DNA from: Ruminococcus sp.
GTDB taxonomy: Bacteria > Bacillota > Clostridia > Oscillospirales > Acutalibacteraceae
Assembly (NCBI GenBank): GCA_017380355.1
Contig: JAFOED010000013.1
Coordinates: forward strand, 1 to 8,586
DNA: 8,586 nucleotides
Direction: 5' to 3'
Shown: positions 1 to 7,087 of the stretch, in pieces
Position numbering within the stretch: the first letter of the stretch is position 1
How the letters are laid out: each line of letters starts with the position of its first letter
Made by a program: the position numbers and the translations under genes
Notes under the pieces: generated by a model
What the model was told of the DNA's origin: nothing
Databases searched by the model: none
Seen by the model: the letters and a program-made list of their open reading frames with translations, nothing else

Positions 1-1
1 A

Positions 2-2443
2 AATCTCTATAAGCTGATATCTCTTTCACATCTTAATTATTTTTACAAACGTCCTCGTATTCCGAAGTCTGAACTTATAAAGCACAGAGAAGGCCTTATT
101 ATCGGTTCTGCGTGTGAAGCAGGCGAGCTTTATCGAGCTATTATGATGGGCAAGCCTTGGGGCGAGCTTAAAGGTATAGCTTCATTCTACGATTATCTCG
201 AGATTCAGCCTAACGGAAATAATATGTTTATGGTTCGTAAAGGTACCGTAAAAGGTGTTGCAGAGCTCGAGAAAATCAATAGAACTATCATTAAGCTCGG
301 TGATGAACTCGGAATCCCTGTAGTTGCTACAGGCGACGTTCACTTTATGAATCCTTATGATAGCGACTATCGTAAAGTTCTTATGGCTGGTCAAGGCTAC
401 AACGACGCTGAAGATCAGGCTCCGCTGTTCTTCCGTACGACCGCTGAAATGCTCGATGAATTCCAGTATTTAGGCGAGGAGAGAGCATACGAAGTTGTTG
501 TCGAAAATCCTAACAAGATTGCTGACTCTTGCGACTGGATTCGTCCTATTCCTGAGGGTAACTTCCCACCTTTTATCGATGGTGCTGAAGAACAGCTTGT
601 TTCTATTACATGGGAGAGAGCTAAGAAAAAGTACGGCGATCCTCTTCCTGAAATTGTTAAAGCCCGACTTGATAAAGAACTTAATTCTATTACGACCTAC
701 GGCTTCTCTGTACTTTATATGACTGCTCAGAAGCTTGTTGCGAAGAGCGAAGAGTACGGATACTTAGTAGGTTCACGAGGCAGTGTAGGCTCGTCTTTCG
801 TTGCTACTATGTCGGGTATTTCTGAGGTTAATCCTCTTTGTCCGCATTATATTTGTCCTGAGTGTAAATATAGTGAATTTATAACCGATGGTAGCTACGG
901 CTCTGGATTTGATTTACCTGAAAAGGTATGTCCAAAATGTGGAGCACAGCTTGACCGTGACGGCCACGAAATCCCGTTTGAAACCTTCCTTGGTTTTAAA
1001 GGTGACAAGGTACCTGATATCGACCTTAACTTCAGCGGTGAGGTACAGTCTCGAGTTCATAGATATACTGAAGATCTATTCGGTAAGGATAATGTCTTTA
1101 AAGCAGGTACTATTTCTACTATCGCTGAGAAAACGGGTATCGGTTTTGTTAAGAAGTACTGCGAAGAACGCGGTGTTTCTATGAGTAAAGCTGAAATTGC
1201 TCGTCTTGCTAATGGTTTTACTGGTGTAAAGCGTACGACAGGTCAGCACCCTGGCGGTATGGTAGTTGTACCACGTGGTATGGATGTCTATGAGTTCTGT
1301 CCGGTACAGCACCCTGCTGATGATACTGGCTCTGACAATATTACTACTCACTTCGATTTCCATTCTATTCATGATACAATTTGTAAGCTCGACGAGCTCG
1401 GACACGATGTTCCGACGATTTATCATTATCTTGAAGAGTTTACGGGAATCCCTGTTATGCAGGTTTCGATGAGTGACCCTGACGTTATGTCGTTGTTTAC
1501 ATCGACAGAAGCTCTGGGAGTTACTCCTGAAGATATTGATGCACAGACAGGTACGTACTCTATGCCTGAACTTGGTACTCCGTTTGTTCGACAGATGCTT
1601 GTTGACGCTCAGCCAAAGACTTTTACTGACTTGCTTCAGATTTCAGGTCTGTCACACGGGACTGACGTATGGATAGGTAATGCAGCCGATCTTATCAAAG
1701 ACGGAACTTGTACTATTTCTGAAGTTATCGGTACGCGAGATTCAATTATGACTTATCTTATGCACAAAGGCTTAGAGCCTGGTATGGCGTTTAAGATAAT
1801 GGAAATTGTACGTAAAGGTAAAGCTACTAAGATGCTTACTCAGGAACATATCGATGCTATGAAGGATCATAACGTTCCGCAGTGGTATATTGATTCCTGT
1901 ATGAAAATTAAGTATATGTTCCCTAAGGCTCACGCGGCAGCATATATGATTGCAGCACTTCGTCTTGGCTGGTACAAAGTCCATAAACCTCTTGAATATT
2001 ACGCCGCTTACTTTACAGTACGTAACGATAACTTTGACGGCGCAACCCTTATTAAAGGTAAACAAGCCGTAAAAGAGAAAATCCGTATTATCAACCAAAA
2101 GGGCTTTGAAGCTTCCGCAAAGGAAAAACAGGAAGTTCCGATGCTACAGATTATGAATGAAATGCTCTGTCGTGGTATCGAAATTCTCCCTGTTGATGTT
2201 TATAAATCTGATTCCAAACGATTTATGATAGAAGACGGAAAAATCCGACTTCCTTTCTGTTCGCTTTCCGGTGTAGGTGAAGCTGCTGCAGAAAGTTTGT
2301 CTGAAGTAGGCAAAACTACTGAGTATCTTTCTATTGAAGATATGATTCAAAAGACAAAGGTCAATAAATCTGTTATTGAAATTTTACGTGACAGTGGTGC
2401 GCTTGACGGAATACCTGAAAGTTCACAGATGTCACTGTTTTAA
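2..2443 (+). CDS. polC: DNA polymerase III subunit alpha, PolC type (3' part, 5' end outside window)
   Basis: Replicative DNA polymerase of low-GC Gram-positives. The reading frame is open from base 2, and translation before the first ATG (143) already reads as PolC (KRPRIPKSELIKHREG, then IIGSACEAGELYRA), so 143 is not a start. About 813 residues remain of a family usually near 1,400-1,450; the N-terminal region, first part of the PHP domain and inserted 3'-5' exonuclease are missing. Visible in order: end of the PHP domain (VVATGDVHFMNP, about 320-355); GSRGSVGSSFVATMSG (about 770-817); a zinc finger with cysteines at about 839, 854, 863, 929 and 938; palm PDIDLNFSGE with the metal-binding Asp pair at 1016 and 1022; KLDELGHD near 1385-1410, carrying a third conserved Asp; FPKAHAAAYM near 1918-1950; and a C-terminal QMSLF (2426-2440) fitting the beta-clamp-binding consensus. 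The gene looks intact and functional. It ends 11 bases before the next gene and probably shares its transcript. Confidence 0.98.
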   Translation, partial: NLYKLISLSHLNYFYKRPRIPKSELIKHREGLIIGSACEAGELYRAIMMGKPWGELKGIASFYDYLEIQPNGNNMFMVRKGTVKGVAELEKINRTIIKLGDELGIPVVATGDVHFMNPYDSDYRKVLMAGQGYNDAEDQAPLFFRTTAEMLDEFQYLGEERAYEVVVENPNKIADSCDWIRPIPEGNFPPFIDGAEEQLVSITWERAKKKYGDPLPEIVKARLDKELNSITTYGFSVLYMTAQKLVAKSEEYGYLVGSRGSVGSSFVATMSGISEVNPLCPHYICPECKYSEFITDGSYGSGFDLPEKVCPKCGAQLDRDGHEIPFETFLGFKGDKVPDIDLNFSGEVQSRVHRYTEDLFGKDNVFKAGTISTIAEKTGIGFVKKYCEERGVSMSKAEIARLANGFTGVKRTTGQHPGGMVVVPRGMDVYEFCPVQHPADDTGSDNITTHFDFHSIHDTICKLDELGHDVPTIYHYLEEFTGIPVMQVSMSDPDVMSLFTSTEALGVTPEDIDAQTGTYSMPELGTPFVRQMLVDAQPKTFTDLLQISGLSHGTDVWIGNAADLIKDGTCTISEVIGTRDSIMTYLMHKGLEPGMAFKIMEIVRKGKATKMLTQEHIDAMKDHNVPQWYIDSCMKIKYMFPKAHAAAYMIAALRLGWYKVHKPLEYYAAYFTVRNDNFDGATLIKGKQAVKEKIRIINQKGFEASAKEKQEVPMLQIMNEMLCRGIEILPVDVYKSDSKRFMIEDGKIRLPFCSLSGVGEAAAESLSEVGKTTEYLSIEDMIQKTKVNKSVIEILRDSGALDGIPESSQMSLF

Positions 2444-2457
2444 GGGGTGATCTATTG
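2442..2457 (+). promoter_or_regulatory. Ribosome binding site and TTG start of the AI-2E-family gene
   Basis: AAGGGGTGA (2442-2450) differs by little from the ideal AAGGAGGTGA and shares its first two bases with the TAA stop of polC (2441-2443). It lies 4 bases before TTG at 2455. No in-frame ATG occurs until 2587, which would remove the first membrane segment, so TTG is the start supported by both the site and the protein. The close spacing suggests that ribosomes ending polC can re-initiate here. Confidence 0.8.
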
Positions 2458-3741
2458 AAAAAGAAATTCAACAAAAAAACATTCTTTAAAATTTTTCTTA
2501 TAGTCACATACGCTTTACTGCTTGCGTTCTTGCTTTTGAATATCAAGTATGTATCGAACGTATTTTTGTCGGTCGTTTCAGTATTTATGCCGTTTATTTA
2601 TGGTTTTATAATCGCATATTTGCTGAGTTTTCCGTACAATTTCTTCTACGATAAATGCTTCCACAAAATAGGGCAGAAGAGACCTAAACTCAGAAAGCTT
2701 CGAAACACCTTAGCACTTATTTGTTCGTATATCATTGGCTTTGGTATTATCGCTTTTCTCGTTTGTATCCTTGTACCGGAGCTTTCAAAGAGCGTATCTA
2801 ACCTTATTAATGACATTCCTATATACGCTGAAAAAGCACAGAAAGCGATTCAGGATTTTATTGTCCTGATACGTGACCAGTTTGGCTACGACCTTACTGA
2901 TGCCGATACTTCAGATAAGATTGTGTCGTTTATTACGGGTAAAGATACACAAGAGTTTATTGAAAACTTTATCAATAATGCTTTTCCAGCAGCACTTAAT
3001 TTTGCTGAAGGTTTCACTACAGGACTTTATAACTGGATTATCGGTATCGTCGTGTCTATTTATATGCTTGCTTCTAAAGATAAACTTTGTAAGCAGGCAC
3101 GCACAGTTACGGTTGCTTATTTACCACTTAAAGTTTCAAAGTGGATTCTTAAAGTTACTACACTATGTAATAAAAAATGCGGTAGATTTATTATCGGTAA
3201 GATTATCGATTCGTTTATTATCGGAGTTATCTGTTTTATAGGTCTGTCGATATTCAGATTCGACTATGCACTTCTCATCTCCGTTGTAGTTGGTGTCACA
3301 AATGTAATACCATTCTTCGGACCTTTTATTGGTGCTATCCCTTGCGCGTTCTTGTTATTACTCATTGACCCTAGTCAGTGCTTCTGGTTTGTAGTGTTTG
3401 TCATCGCTTTACAACAGTTCGATGGCAACATTCTCGGTCCTAAGATTTTAGGTGATACAGTCGGCGTTTCTGGTTTCTGGATATTATTCTCTGTTCTCGT
3501 TGGTGGTGGGTTATTCGGTTTACCGGGAATGTTACTGGGTGTTCCGGTTTTCGCAGTTATATATACACTTATCACAGAAGGAACAAAAACAAGACTACAG
3601 AAAAAACGCTCTGCTCAGGCTATTGTCGATATCAGTGACGAGTTGTATGAACTTGAATCTGATATTGCAGAACAATGTAATACCGCCGAGGAAATCAATT
3701 CTTCGGACGAAAATATAAATGAAAACAAGGAGGAAGAATAA
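2455..3741 (+). CDS. AI-2E family transporter (TqsA/YtvI-like multi-spanning membrane protein)
   Basis: A 428-residue integral membrane protein of the AI-2E transporter (UPF0118/PerM) family. Members are linked to export of autoinducer-2, sodium-proton exchange or other solutes; the substrate here cannot be told from sequence. Hydrophobic segments lie near residues 11-30, 35-58, 84-108, 188-206, 246-287 (two spans), 293-320 and 335-372. The soluble stretch 110-185 between the third and fourth segments is usual for the family. The family signature is clear in the C-terminal half: TNVIPFFGPFIGAIP (about 282-296), then FDGNILGPKILGD (322-334) and GGLFGLPGMLLGVP (351-364). The last 40 residues are hydrophilic and strongly acidic, probably a cytoplasmic tail. 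Starts at TTG behind a good ribosome binding site. It sits between polC and a secreted amylase with almost no spacer on either side, so it is likely part of a polC operon; a functional link to starch use is not shown. Confidence 0.92.
   Translation: MKKKFNKKTFFKIFLIVTYALLLAFLLLNIKYVSNVFLSVVSVFMPFIYGFIIAYLLSFPYNFFYDKCFHKIGQKRPKLRKLRNTLALICSYIIGFGIIAFLVCILVPELSKSVSNLINDIPIYAEKAQKAIQDFIVLIRDQFGYDLTDADTSDKIVSFITGKDTQEFIENFINNAFPAALNFAEGFTTGLYNWIIGIVVSIYMLASKDKLCKQARTVTVAYLPLKVSKWILKVTTLCNKKCGRFIIGKIIDSFIIGVICFIGLSIFRFDYALLISVVVGVTNVIPFFGPFIGAIPCAFLLLLIDPSQCFWFVVFVIALQQFDGNILGPKILGDTVGVSGFWILFSVLVGGGLFGLPGMLLGVPVFAVIYTLITEGTKTRLQKKRSAQAIVDISDELYELESDIAEQCNTAEEINSSDENINENKEEE
3653..3681 (+). promoter_or_regulatory. 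Candidate internal promoter upstream of the amylase
   Basis: Inside the 3' end of the AI-2E gene, TTGAAT (3653-3658) is followed after 17 bases by TGTAAT (3676-3681). These match the sigma-A -35 box at 4 of 6 and the -10 box at 5 of 6 positions. Transcription from here would start near 3688 and give a leader of about 50 bases before the amylase ATG. Such matches are common by chance in AT-rich DNA, so this is only a candidate. Confidence 0.3.
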
Positions 3742-3743
3742 TG
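3727..3743 (+). promoter_or_regulatory. Strong ribosome binding site with TAATG stop/start overlap
   Basis: AAGGAGG (3727-3733) lies 7 bases before ATG at 3741 and is encoded within the last codons of the upstream membrane protein (residues NKEEE). The upstream stop TAA (3739-3741) shares its last A with the ATG, giving TAATG. This is the usual arrangement for translational coupling or re-initiation, and the strong site would also allow independent loading. Confidence 0.88.
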
Positions 3744-6700
3744 TTTTCTAAAAGAGTATTAAGCCTTATTATCGCTGTTATGATGCTTGCTACTATGTTC
3801 GTAGTTCCTGCAACTTCAGCTTCAGCTGCATCAAACGATAATGTTACAGGCTACAACCTTCCTGCTGATATCCATGATGGTAATATCCTTCATGCATTCA
3901 ACTGGAAACTCACTGAAGTAACACAGTATGCTGCTGAGATTGCTGCTGCAGGTTACACTGCTGTACAGGTATCTCCGATTCAGTGTACAAAAGACACAAC
4001 AAACGACGGTGCTTACGCAAACGACTGGTGGTGCTTCTACCAGCCAACAGATCTCAAAATCGGCAACGAGCTCGGTAATGAGGCTGACTTAAAAGAGATG
4101 TGTAGCACACTTCACTCTTATGGCGTAAAGGTTATCGTTGACGTTGTTGCTAACCACGTTCAGAACAACACAAATAAAGCTGAAGCAGCTCTCATTAACC
4201 CAACATTAAAGAGCTTCTTACGTAAGCCATCAGGCACACAGCTTACACCTTATAACGATGCAACTCGTGCTGGTCAGACTAAAACTGACTTGAACTCTCA
4301 GCTCCCTGACCTTGACACAGCTAACAAAGATTATCAGAACTATCTTATCAGCTATCTCAACACTCTTGCTGATAATGGTGTTGATGGTTTCCGTTTTGAT
4401 GCTGCTAAGCACATCGAAACTCCAGATGATGGTGCTTCTGCGTCTGACTTCTGGCCAACAATCACTGGCGCTATCACAACAAAGAACCCTGATGCTTTCG
4501 TTTACGGTGAAGTTTTAGGTCTTAATGGTTTAATTCCAATCACAGCTTACACAAAATATATGAGCGTTACTGACTTTGCATACGGCGGAACAGTTCGTTC
4601 AGCTCTTAAGTCTAAGAAAGCAGGTAGCCTTGCTAACTACGGTTACACAGGCTCACAGAAAGCTGACAACGTTCTCTGGCTTGAATCACACGATACATTT
4701 ACAACTGATCCTGCAGATTCAGGTTCATCAAATAAGCTTACAAAAGCTCAGCAGATCGTTGGTTGGGCAGTAGTTGGTGCTAGAAAAGACGCTCCTGCTC
4801 TTTATCTTGTTCGTTCAAGCTGTGAAGAGCTCGACGTTAACCCAACTCTCGTTTCTATTAAGTACGACGCACTCATCGGTGCTCCAGGCGCTGCTGATAC
4901 ATGGAAGAACGACGCTGTAGTAGCTGTTAACCAGTTCAAGAACGAGTTTGTAGGTCAGAGTGAAACTGTATCTGCAAATGGTAGTCTCTACTTTGTACAG
5001 CGTGGTACTACAGGTATGGTTATCGCAAACCTTGCTACAGGTTCTGCTACAGTTAGCCAGGCATGTACAATGGCTAATGGTACATATATTGACCAGGTAA
5101 CAGGCAATACATTCACAGTATCTGGTGGTAAGATTACAGGTACAGTAGGTGAGAGCGGTGTTGCTGTTGTTTACAACGCTAAGAAAATCGCTCCAAAGGC
5201 TGTTGTAGAGCTTAACGATAAAGTTCTCGGCGCTGATACTTTAAACGGTTATACAGGTAAATCTGCAGTTCTCAAGATTTCTCTTGAGAATGCTTCAAAC
5301 GGTACAGTTAAGATTTCTAACCTCCCAGAACAGAAGTTTACTGGTACACAGTATGTAACACTTAACGATTCTATCGACTACGGCGATGGTATCGATGTTA
5401 AGGTTTCTGCTTCAAATGGTACACAGACAACTACTGTAACATATAAGGTTTATAAGAAGAACGCAAATGAGACAAAGCGTGTATACTTTGATAACTCAGT
5501 AACAAAGTGGCCTAAGGTTCACGTTTTCTGCAAAACTGGTCTTGACAGATCTACAAAGATTTCTAACTTCCCAGGTTATGCAATGACTCAGGATGCTACA
5601 AATCCAGATCTCTACTACTATGATGTTCCAGCTACTACAAAGTACGTTAAATTCTCAGAAGGTGCTGTATCTGCTCATATCGGTCACTCAGCTACAGTTT
5701 GCGGTGGCTACTGCGGCCGTACAATGCCACCAACAGTTATTTACTATGGAACAGCAAACTCTGCTGCTAATCGTGAGTCAGGCGGTTACGAGCTTACAGG
5801 TTCTATGATTTTCAAGAAGCTCGAGTTCAAGGACTACGGCGAGTATCCGGTTGCAACATTATCAGCAACTGACGTAACTTATTCAACAGAAGAGCCTTCG
5901 GAAATCCCATCAGAAGAGATTCCTGAGATTCCTGAAACTCTCATCCTCGGTGATACAAACTTCGATGGTGATGTATCTGTTCTTGATGCTACTTTAATTC
6001 AGAGAAACGTTGCTAAACAGACTAACTTTATTGCTGAAGCTATTCTTTGCGCTGACGTTGATAAAGACGGTAACGTTGCTGTTATCGACGCTACTCTCGT
6101 TCAGAGATTTGTTGCTAAAGCTCCTTCGGTTGAAGGTATAGGCGATCCTGTAAGCGGTTCACAGGAAGAAGATCCAACAGTTCCTGTAGAAAAAGCAACT
6201 CTCAAACTCAACAAGACTGACGCTTTCAAGAATGCTGAAGTTTACGCTTTCGTTTACGATGGAAATGGTAACACAAACGGCGAATGGCCAGGTGAAAAGA
6301 TGACACAGGCTGCTGATGGTAGTTACACTCTCGAGTACGATGCAACTCTTACAAAGGTTAAGTTCGTTGGTAACTATGGCACATATGCTGATGGTTCTGT
6401 TGCTACTATCGAGACTAACGAATTCGATATGAAGAAGGATGCTTTCTCACTTGAATCAATCGAAATCAAGTGTACTGAGAAGTGGACAACATCTTATATC
6501 CACCTCTGGAATGAAGATCCTGCTAACAATGTATCAACTGTATGGCCAGGTATTAAGATGAGTGGTAAGTCAGGTGCTTATACATTCTACGTTCCTAAGG
6601 AATCACCATACACAACATATAAGTTTAATAACAATGCAGGTGCTGAGAGTAACAACTACTATCTCGTAGCTCCTGAAACAACATCTGTTTATTTCACAGA

Positions 6701-6983
6701 CGTTTATAAGTGGAATACAGTCTACGCTCACTGCTGGAAGACTGGTGGCGGCGGTACAGTTTGGCCAGGTCTCCAGATGGAATATGTTGAAACAAATGCT
6801 TCTGGTCAGAAGGTATTTAAGATTGATCTTCCAATCGGCGCATACAACAACATTATTTTCAATAACAAGGGTGCTGGTAAAGAAACAGTTACAGCTACAT
6901 TAACAGGTACACCAAACGAAGGTTTCTATCCACTTACTAATACATCTAAGCCAAATGTTGGCACATATATTTATGGTGAATAA
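3741..6983 (+). CDS. Secreted modular alpha-amylase (GH13, AmyE-like) with dockerin and CBM26-like starch-binding modules
   Basis: Extracellular endo-acting alpha-amylase that hydrolyses alpha-1,4 bonds in starch. Residues 1-30 are a signal peptide: KR, hydrophobic core, then cleavage near SASAA. The catalytic part (about 37-400) follows B. subtilis AmyE closely (GH13 subfamily 28 by motif recall). Conserved regions: VDVVANH (133-139), GFRFDAAKH (216-224, nucleophile Asp220), VYGEV (254-258, acid/base Glu257) and LWLESHDTF (312-320, stabiliser Asp318), so the triad is complete. Domain C runs to about 480. Then come an Ig-like beta region (487-572), a CBM26-like module (578-700), a Glu/Pro linker (717-732), a type I dockerin (734-796), a second linker and three CBM26-like modules to the C-terminus. 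There is no sortase signal or SLH domain, so surface attachment probably depends on the dockerin. AmyE is about 660 residues; the extra length is binding and docking modules. It is the last gene before a strong terminator. In the codons I read, threonine is almost always ACA or ACT, whereas polC also uses ACG and ACC, which fits high expression. Confidence 0.97.
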   Translation: MFSKRVLSLIIAVMMLATMFVVPATSASAASNDNVTGYNLPADIHDGNILHAFNWKLTEVTQYAAEIAAAGYTAVQVSPIQCTKDTTNDGAYANDWWCFYQPTDLKIGNELGNEADLKEMCSTLHSYGVKVIVDVVANHVQNNTNKAEAALINPTLKSFLRKPSGTQLTPYNDATRAGQTKTDLNSQLPDLDTANKDYQNYLISYLNTLADNGVDGFRFDAAKHIETPDDGASASDFWPTITGAITTKNPDAFVYGEVLGLNGLIPITAYTKYMSVTDFAYGGTVRSALKSKKAGSLANYGYTGSQKADNVLWLESHDTFTTDPADSGSSNKLTKAQQIVGWAVVGARKDAPALYLVRSSCEELDVNPTLVSIKYDALIGAPGAADTWKNDAVVAVNQFKNEFVGQSETVSANGSLYFVQRGTTGMVIANLATGSATVSQACTMANGTYIDQVTGNTFTVSGGKITGTVGESGVAVVYNAKKIAPKAVVELNDKVLGADTLNGYTGKSAVLKISLENASNGTVKISNLPEQKFTGTQYVTLNDSIDYGDGIDVKVSASNGTQTTTVTYKVYKKNANETKRVYFDNSVTKWPKVHVFCKTGLDRSTKISNFPGYAMTQDATNPDLYYYDVPATTKYVKFSEGAVSAHIGHSATVCGGYCGRTMPPTVIYYGTANSAANRESGGYELTGSMIFKKLEFKDYGEYPVATLSATDVTYSTEEPSEIPSEEIPEIPETLILGDTNFDGDVSVLDATLIQRNVAKQTNFIAEAILCADVDKDGNVAVIDATLVQRFVAKAPSVEGIGDPVSGSQEEDPTVPVEKATLKLNKTDAFKNAEVYAFVYDGNGNTNGEWPGEKMTQAADGSYTLEYDATLTKVKFVGNYGTYADGSVATIETNEFDMKKDAFSLESIEIKCTEKWTTSYIHLWNEDPANNVSTVWPGIKMSGKSGAYTFYVPKESPYTTYKFNNNAGAESNNYYLVAPETTSVYFTDVYKWNTVYAHCWKTGGGGTVWPGLQMEYVETNASGQKVFKIDLPIGAYNNIIFNNKGAGKETVTATLTGTPNEGFYPLTNTSKPNVGTYIYGE
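5472..5840 (+). other. CBM26-like starch-binding module 1 (degenerate, cysteine-bearing), amylase residues 578-700
   Basis: Opens with VYFDNSVTKW and then VHVFCK, the pattern seen at the start of the C-terminal starch-binding domain of AmyE-type amylases. The usual WPG is replaced by FPG (610-612), followed by YAMTQD as in the other copies. It differs from them in a cysteine-containing insert, CGGYCGR (654-660), besides Cys597. It is the only copy on the catalytic side of the dockerin. Family assignment rests on motif recall and needs a profile search. Confidence 0.65.
5940..6128 (+). other. Type I dockerin, amylase residues 734-796
   Basis: Two calcium-binding F-hand repeats that bind a cohesin on a scaffoldin. 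Loop 1 is GDTNFDGDVSVLD (Asp738, Asn740, Asp742, Asp749) and loop 2 is ADVDKDGNVAVID (Asp772, Asp774, Asp776, Asp783). Each is followed by a near-identical helix, DATLIQR (749-755) and DATLVQR (783-789). This symmetry is what permits dual-orientation binding in classic dockerins. Loop 2 has Ala780 where a Ser or Asn is more usual. The module sits inside the protein, between Glu/Pro-rich linkers, and not at the C-terminus as is most common. Confidence 0.93.
6192..6980 (+). repeat. Tandem array of three CBM26-like starch-binding modules, amylase residues 818-1080
   Basis: Three divergent repeats of about 80-100 residues. Module 2 (818-897) has VYAFVYDGNG then EWPGEKM; module 3 (898-980) has KWTTSYIHLWN then VWPGIKM; module 4 (981-1080) has KWNTVYAHCWK then VWPGLQM. 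Shared pattern: a beta strand ending in an aromatic residue, a variable loop, WPG (849-851, 935-937, 1008-1010) with a hydrophobic or charged pair and Met, then a strand ending in K-F or I-I-F followed by N-N or G-N. Modules 3 and 4 are the closest pair. This is the fold pattern of CBM26 starch-binding domains, where Trp and Tyr stack on glucan chains. The role in holding granular starch is inferred. Confidence 0.8.
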
Positions 6984-6991
6984 ATAAAATT

Positions 6992-7025
6992 AAGCCCGAC
7001 TCTTTTGAGTCGGGCTTTTTGTTTT
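6992..7025 (+). terminator. Intrinsic terminator after the amylase gene
   Basis: AAGCCCGACTC (6992-7002) pairs perfectly with GAGTCGGGCTT (7007-7017) across a TTTT loop, and the stem runs into a T-rich tail (7016-7025, TTTTTGTTTT). It begins 8 bases after the amylase stop, so it ends the polC-transporter-amylase block. On the other strand the tail is only moderately T-rich (TTAATTTTA), so weak bidirectional use is possible. Confidence 0.93.
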
Positions 7026-7057
7026 ATAAAAACGCACTCTTAAAATAAAGGGTGCGT
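7021..7057 (-). terminator. Probable intrinsic terminator of the HPr-like gene
   Basis: Read on the minus strand, ACGCACCCTT and AAGAGTGCGT form a 10-bp stem with one C-A mismatch around a six-base loop (7032-7057). TTTTTATAAAAC follows. It lies about 30 bases after the HPr-like stop at 7088. On the plus strand the same hairpin is followed by GGTTGAC and has no T-run, so it serves the minus strand. Confidence 0.7.
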
Positions 7058-7087
7058 GGTTGACTTTTTGTCAAAATAAAAATATAC

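Noticed and set aside
143..145. ATG at 143 as the start of PolC
   Set aside because: The frame is open upstream to base 2 and encodes conserved PolC residues, so the gene simply enters from outside the window.
1076..1426. Minus-strand open frame of 116 codons inside polC
   Set aside because: It lies fully within the conserved palm and thumb coding region of polC, has no recognisable protein motif, and no ribosome binding site was apparent.
6192..6980. Direct DNA repeats in the 3' end of the amylase gene
   Set aside because: The repeats are clear at protein level (WPG modules) but too diverged in DNA to be recent duplications.
7060..7074. Small hairpin TTGAC-TTTTT-GTCAA after the HPr-like gene
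   Set aside because: Only 5 bp of stem and no T-run following on either strand; the neighbouring hairpin at 7032-7057 is the better terminator.
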